Positions 40,124 through 42,749 of a DNA stretch of 42,749 bases are shown here, in pieces (the stretch's first letter is position 1; every line of letters begins with the position of its first letter). The DNA is from Algicola sp. (GTDB taxonomy: Bacteria > Bacteroidota > Bacteroidia > Flavobacteriales > Flavobacteriaceae). The position numbers and the translations under genes are program-made. The notes below the pieces were generated by a model that worked only from the letters and a program-made list of their open reading frames with translations, did not search any database and was not told where the DNA came from. The stretch covers positions 1-42,749 of the forward strand of contig JAAEZN010000023.1 of NCBI GenBank assembly GCA_018222835.1, read 5' to 3'.

Positions 40124-41488
40124 ATGTCAAAATTTGAATTGAAATTACCGCAAATGGGTGAGAGTGTGGCAGAAGCTACACTGACAACTTGGCTTAAGGA
40201 AGTAGGCGATACAATAGAGATGGACGAAGCCGTCTTTGAAATTGCCACGGACAAAGTAGATTCCGAAGTTCCCAGTGAAGTGGAGGGGGTGTTATTGGAA
40301 AAGCGGTTCGATGTAGATGATGTTATTAAAGTGGGTGAAGTTGTTGCCGTAATCCAAGTGGAAGGAGAGGTTGATAGCGTGTCCGATGATACTGCCCCAA
40401 AAGAAACACAGATAGAAGAATCTGCCGAGGCCCCAGCAATGGAGTTGGAAGCTCAAATGGCAGGGGTAAAGGAATCTGTTTCCGCTACTGTTCCCGATTT
40501 TTCAAATTCCGACAGATTCTATTCGCCTTTGGTGAAAAATATAGCTAAAGAAGAAAAAGTTTCCATGGATGAATTGGAAGCTATTGTGGGCACCGGAAAA
40601 GAAGGTAGGGTGACCAAAAACGATATTATGGCCTATTTGGAAAATCGTTCCAACAGTGGCAAAGTAAAGGTGGCAACTGCACCACAGCCACAGGCCAAAG
40701 CAGAAAAAGTTACAGCCTCGCAACCAGTCCAAACTAAGTCGGAGGATAAGCCATTGGCTGCCAAAGTGCCGGTTAAAGCAGGTGATGAGATAATCCCTCT
40801 TTCCCGAATGGGTAAATTGATCGCCCATCATATGGTGGAAAGTATCTCCACATCGGCCCACGTGCAAAGTTTTGTCGAGGTGGACGTAACCAATGTGGTC
40901 AACTGGAGAAACAAAGTAAAGAATGCTTTCCAACAACGAGAAGGAGAGAAATTGACATTTACCCCAATATTTATGGAAGCTGTGGCCATGGCCCTAAAAA
41001 AGTTTCCAATGATGAACATTTCGTTGGATGGGGACAACGTCATTAAAAAGAAGAATATCAACCTAGGTATGGCAGCTGCCCTGCCCGATGGAAATTTGAT
41101 TGTACCCGTTATCAAAAATGCCGATCAATTAAACTTGGTAGGTATGGCCAAAACAGTTAATGATTTGGCCAACAGAGCAAGAAATAATCAATTAAAACCG
41201 GATGAGATCAAGGATGGAACCTACACCGTGACCAATGTAGGCTCTTTTGGAAGTGTTTTTGGAACACCGATCATAAATCAACCACAAGTTGGAATCCTTG
41301 CATTGGGAGCGATTAGAAAAATACCTTCGGTAATAGAGACCGATCAAGGCGAGTATATTGGAATTCGCAGTAAAATGTACCTTTCGCACAGTTACGATCA
41401 CAGGGTTGTAAATGGAGCTTTAGGAGGGATGTTCGTAAAATCGGTGGCCGATTATTTGGAAGCTTGGGACATAAACAGGGAAATATAA
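40124..41488 (+). CDS. 2-oxo acid dehydrogenase E2 component (dihydrolipoamide acyltransferase)
   Basis: This core subunit of a 2-oxo acid dehydrogenase complex transfers acyl groups from E1 to CoA. The 454-residue protein has a lipoyl domain (1-80; Lys44 in ATDKVDSE is the attachment site), a linker, an E3/E1-binding domain (about 132-174, GKEGRVTKNDIMAYL), an Ala/Lys/Pro/Gln-rich linker and the catalytic domain (about 220-454). The active-site motif reads YDHRVVNGALGG, with His426 in place but Asn430 where the family has Asp (DHRxxDG). The single lipoyl domain and FEIATDKVDSEVPS favour the branched-chain type. The genes for E1 and E3 are not adjacent. Confidence 0.92.
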   Translation: MSKFELKLPQMGESVAEATLTTWLKEVGDTIEMDEAVFEIATDKVDSEVPSEVEGVLLEKRFDVDDVIKVGEVVAVIQVEGEVDSVSDDTAPKETQIEESAEAPAMELEAQMAGVKESVSATVPDFSNSDRFYSPLVKNIAKEEKVSMDELEAIVGTGKEGRVTKNDIMAYLENRSNSGKVKVATAPQPQAKAEKVTASQPVQTKSEDKPLAAKVPVKAGDEIIPLSRMGKLIAHHMVESISTSAHVQSFVEVDVTNVVNWRNKVKNAFQQREGEKLTFTPIFMEAVAMALKKFPMMNISLDGDNVIKKKNINLGMAAALPDGNLIVPVIKNADQLNLVGMAKTVNDLANRARNNQLKPDEIKDGTYTVTNVGSFGSVFGTPIINQPQVGILALGAIRKIPSVIETDQGEYIGIRSKMYLSHSYDHRVVNGALGGMFVKSVADYLEAWDINREI

Positions 41489-41561
41489 CGCAAAACCGAT
41501 TGTATTCCTTTCACTATGCTTAATTTAGGAGCCGAGTGAATTTTTATAAAAAAATCCCCAC

Positions 41562-42335
41562 ATGCAATTACAATTGACCAAACCTATCTGTTTTTTCGAT
41601 TTGGAGACCACTGGTACCAATGTCGCAAAAGATAGAATTGTTGAAATCTCCATTTTAAAGGTATATCCAAATGGGAATAAAGAAAGTAGAACTTGGTTGG
41701 TGAACCCGGAAATGCCGATACCGGCAGAATCGGAGGCCATTCACGGAATTTCTGATGAAAAGGTAGCCAACGAACCTACTTTTAAACAATTATCCAAGGA
41801 TATTTACGCGATTATACGTGATAGCGATTTGGCAGGATTTAATTCAGATAGGTTCGATATCCCATTGCTGGCCGAGGAAATGTTGCGCGCCGGTGTAGAT
41901 TTTGATATGAAGAGCATGGTTTCTGTAGATGTGCAGACCATTTTCCATAAAATGGAAAAAAGGACCTTGGAAGCCGCGTATAAATTCTATTGCGATAAAA
42001 ATCTGGACGATGCCCATAGTGCAGAAGCTGATACCTTGGCCACATATGAAGTGTTATTGGCACAATTGGAGCGTTACCCAGAATTGGAAAACGATATTAA
42101 AAAGTTATCGGAGTTCACTACCAGAAGGCAAAATCTGGATTTTGCAGGCTTTATAGGACTGGATGAAAACGATAATCCCATATTTGCGTTTGGAAAGCAC
42201 AAAGGTAAAACCGTGGAAGAGGTTATGGAAAAAGAGCCCGGTTACTTTGGATGGCTTTTAAATGCCGATTTCCCCTTGTACACCAAAAAAGTACTTACCC
42301 AGATTAAGTTGAGCAAGCTCAATAATAAATTTTAA
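41562..42335 (+). CDS. DEDDh 3'-5' exonuclease (DnaQ-like) with a C-terminal exonuclease-associated domain
   Basis: The 257-residue nuclease has the four catalytic acids and general base of the DnaQ group: Asp13 and Glu15 in FFDLETTG, Asp99 in DRFDIPLL, and His152 with Asp157 in AHSAEADTLA. Residues about 200-250 (FAFGKHKGKTVEEV, PGYFGWLLNADFP) form the small domain that also occurs at the end of exonuclease X-type proteins and in DUF3820. It could act in proofreading or repair; it is not fused to a polymerase. It begins 73 bp after the E2 gene and is followed after 33 bp by the FAH-family gene. Confidence 0.92.
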   Translation: MQLQLTKPICFFDLETTGTNVAKDRIVEISILKVYPNGNKESRTWLVNPEMPIPAESEAIHGISDEKVANEPTFKQLSKDIYAIIRDSDLAGFNSDRFDIPLLAEEMLRAGVDFDMKSMVSVDVQTIFHKMEKRTLEAAYKFYCDKNLDDAHSAEADTLATYEVLLAQLERYPELENDIKKLSEFTTRRQNLDFAGFIGLDENDNPIFAFGKHKGKTVEEVMEKEPGYFGWLLNADFPLYTKKVLTQIKLSKLNNKF

Positions 42336-42368
42336 GATACATTCCCGATAACCCTAATAGCACAAATT

Positions 42369-42749
42369 ATGAAGCTGATTTGTATTGGACGTAATTATGT
42401 GGATCACATCAATGAGTTGAGCAACGAACGCCCAGATGAACCTGTGGTCTTTATAAAACCCGATTCCGCTATTTTACCTAAAGAACAGGATTTTTATATT
42501 CCGGAGTTTTCAGAAGATGTGCATTATGAAGTGGAAGTCCTGGTGAAAATCAAAAAAGTGGGAAAACACATTTCCAAAGAGTTTGCCCACAAGTATTTTG
42601 ATGAAGTGGGACTGGGCATCGATTTCACAGCAAGGGATCTTCAGGCCAAATTAAAGGCAAAAGGCTTGCCGTGGGAGAAAGCAAAAGGGTTCGATGGTGC
42701 TGCCATAGTTGGAAAATGGGTCTCCAAAGGCCGTTTTAAAGATATGGAC
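42369..42749 (+). CDS. fumarylacetoacetate hydrolase family protein, partial (cut by window end)
   Basis: The first 127 codons of an open frame run to the window edge. The product begins MKLICIGRNYVDHINELSNE, then has PVVFIKPDSAI and VHYEVEVLVKI, where the Glu residues are metal ligands in the family, and VGLGIDFTARDLQ with GFDGAAIVG. These match the FAH/2-hydroxyhepta-2,4-diene-1,7-dioate isomerase-like family, which cleaves or isomerises C-C bonds in keto acids. It starts 33 bp after the exonuclease stop and is probably co-transcribed with it. About 80 residues are missing if it has the usual length of about 205. Confidence 0.88.
   Translation, partial: MKLICIGRNYVDHINELSNERPDEPVVFIKPDSAILPKEQDFYIPEFSEDVHYEVEVLVKIKKVGKHISKEFAHKYFDEVGLGIDFTARDLQAKLKAKGLPWEKAKGFDGAAIVGKWVSKGRFKDMD

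Overview
The window looks like chromosomal DNA of a marine flavobacterium (family Flavobacteriaceae, Bacteroidota), probably near Muricauda/Allomuricauda, although the genus is a guess. Evidence: about 40% GC; start codons with almost no Shine-Dalgarno sequence; -7 boxes of the Bacteroidota form TAnnTTTG; DUF4252, DUF5916 and DUF6249 type proteins; lipoproteins that begin C-S-N-D-D; and outer-membrane beta-barrel receptors of the Bacteroidota type. I see no phage, IS element, CRISPR array, tRNA or rRNA. Most of the window is core or near-core genome.

Layout. 1-137: a 7-bp tandem repeat. 138-3174: pgl, an acyl-CoA thioesterase, a small membrane-anchored protein and rmuC. 3323-9854: a divergent vitamin B12 acquisition locus. 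btuF-btuC-btuD run leftward; a cobalamin riboswitch, btuB and a Calx-beta/beta-propeller surface lipoprotein resembling BtuG run rightward and end at a strong bidirectional terminator. 9909-11375: an S41 protease lipoprotein. 11589-13728: an ECF sigma operon (sigma factor, membrane partner, two DUF4252 proteins). 13853-18093: mscS, a cluster of palindromic extragenic repeats, purB with an alpha-helical partner, a haem-binding-domain protein and a sirtuin. 18176-23866: a DUF5916 outer-membrane protein, S1/P1 nuclease, an AraC regulator facing a small secreted protein, a MOSC protein and a DUF6249-like protein. 24002-24983: a second ECF sigma operon. 24980-28659: DoxX, a large membrane protein and htpG. 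28989-34614: TetR-like regulator plus AarF kinase, an S9 peptidase and a ketoacyl synthase III. 34727-42749: an outer-membrane receptor, a CoA-binding protein, a sodium:solute symporter, recR, a 2-oxoacid dehydrogenase E2, a DEDDh exonuclease and the start of an FAH-family gene.

Two things stand out. First, the B12 locus is a nearly complete two-membrane uptake system, but only the outer-membrane half lies behind the riboswitch. Its surface lipoprotein joins an N-terminal Calx-beta domain to the propeller. Second, four intergenic sites share the element TGTAAC(A/C)-N15/16-CGTC, which has ECF-promoter architecture. They precede both ECF sigma genes, the DUF6249-like gene divergent from the second sigma gene, and the unlinked outer-membrane receptor at 37177. 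The pair at 23915-23992 is symmetric on the two strands with identical spacing. This predicts two autoregulated ECF circuits and a remote target visible inside one window.
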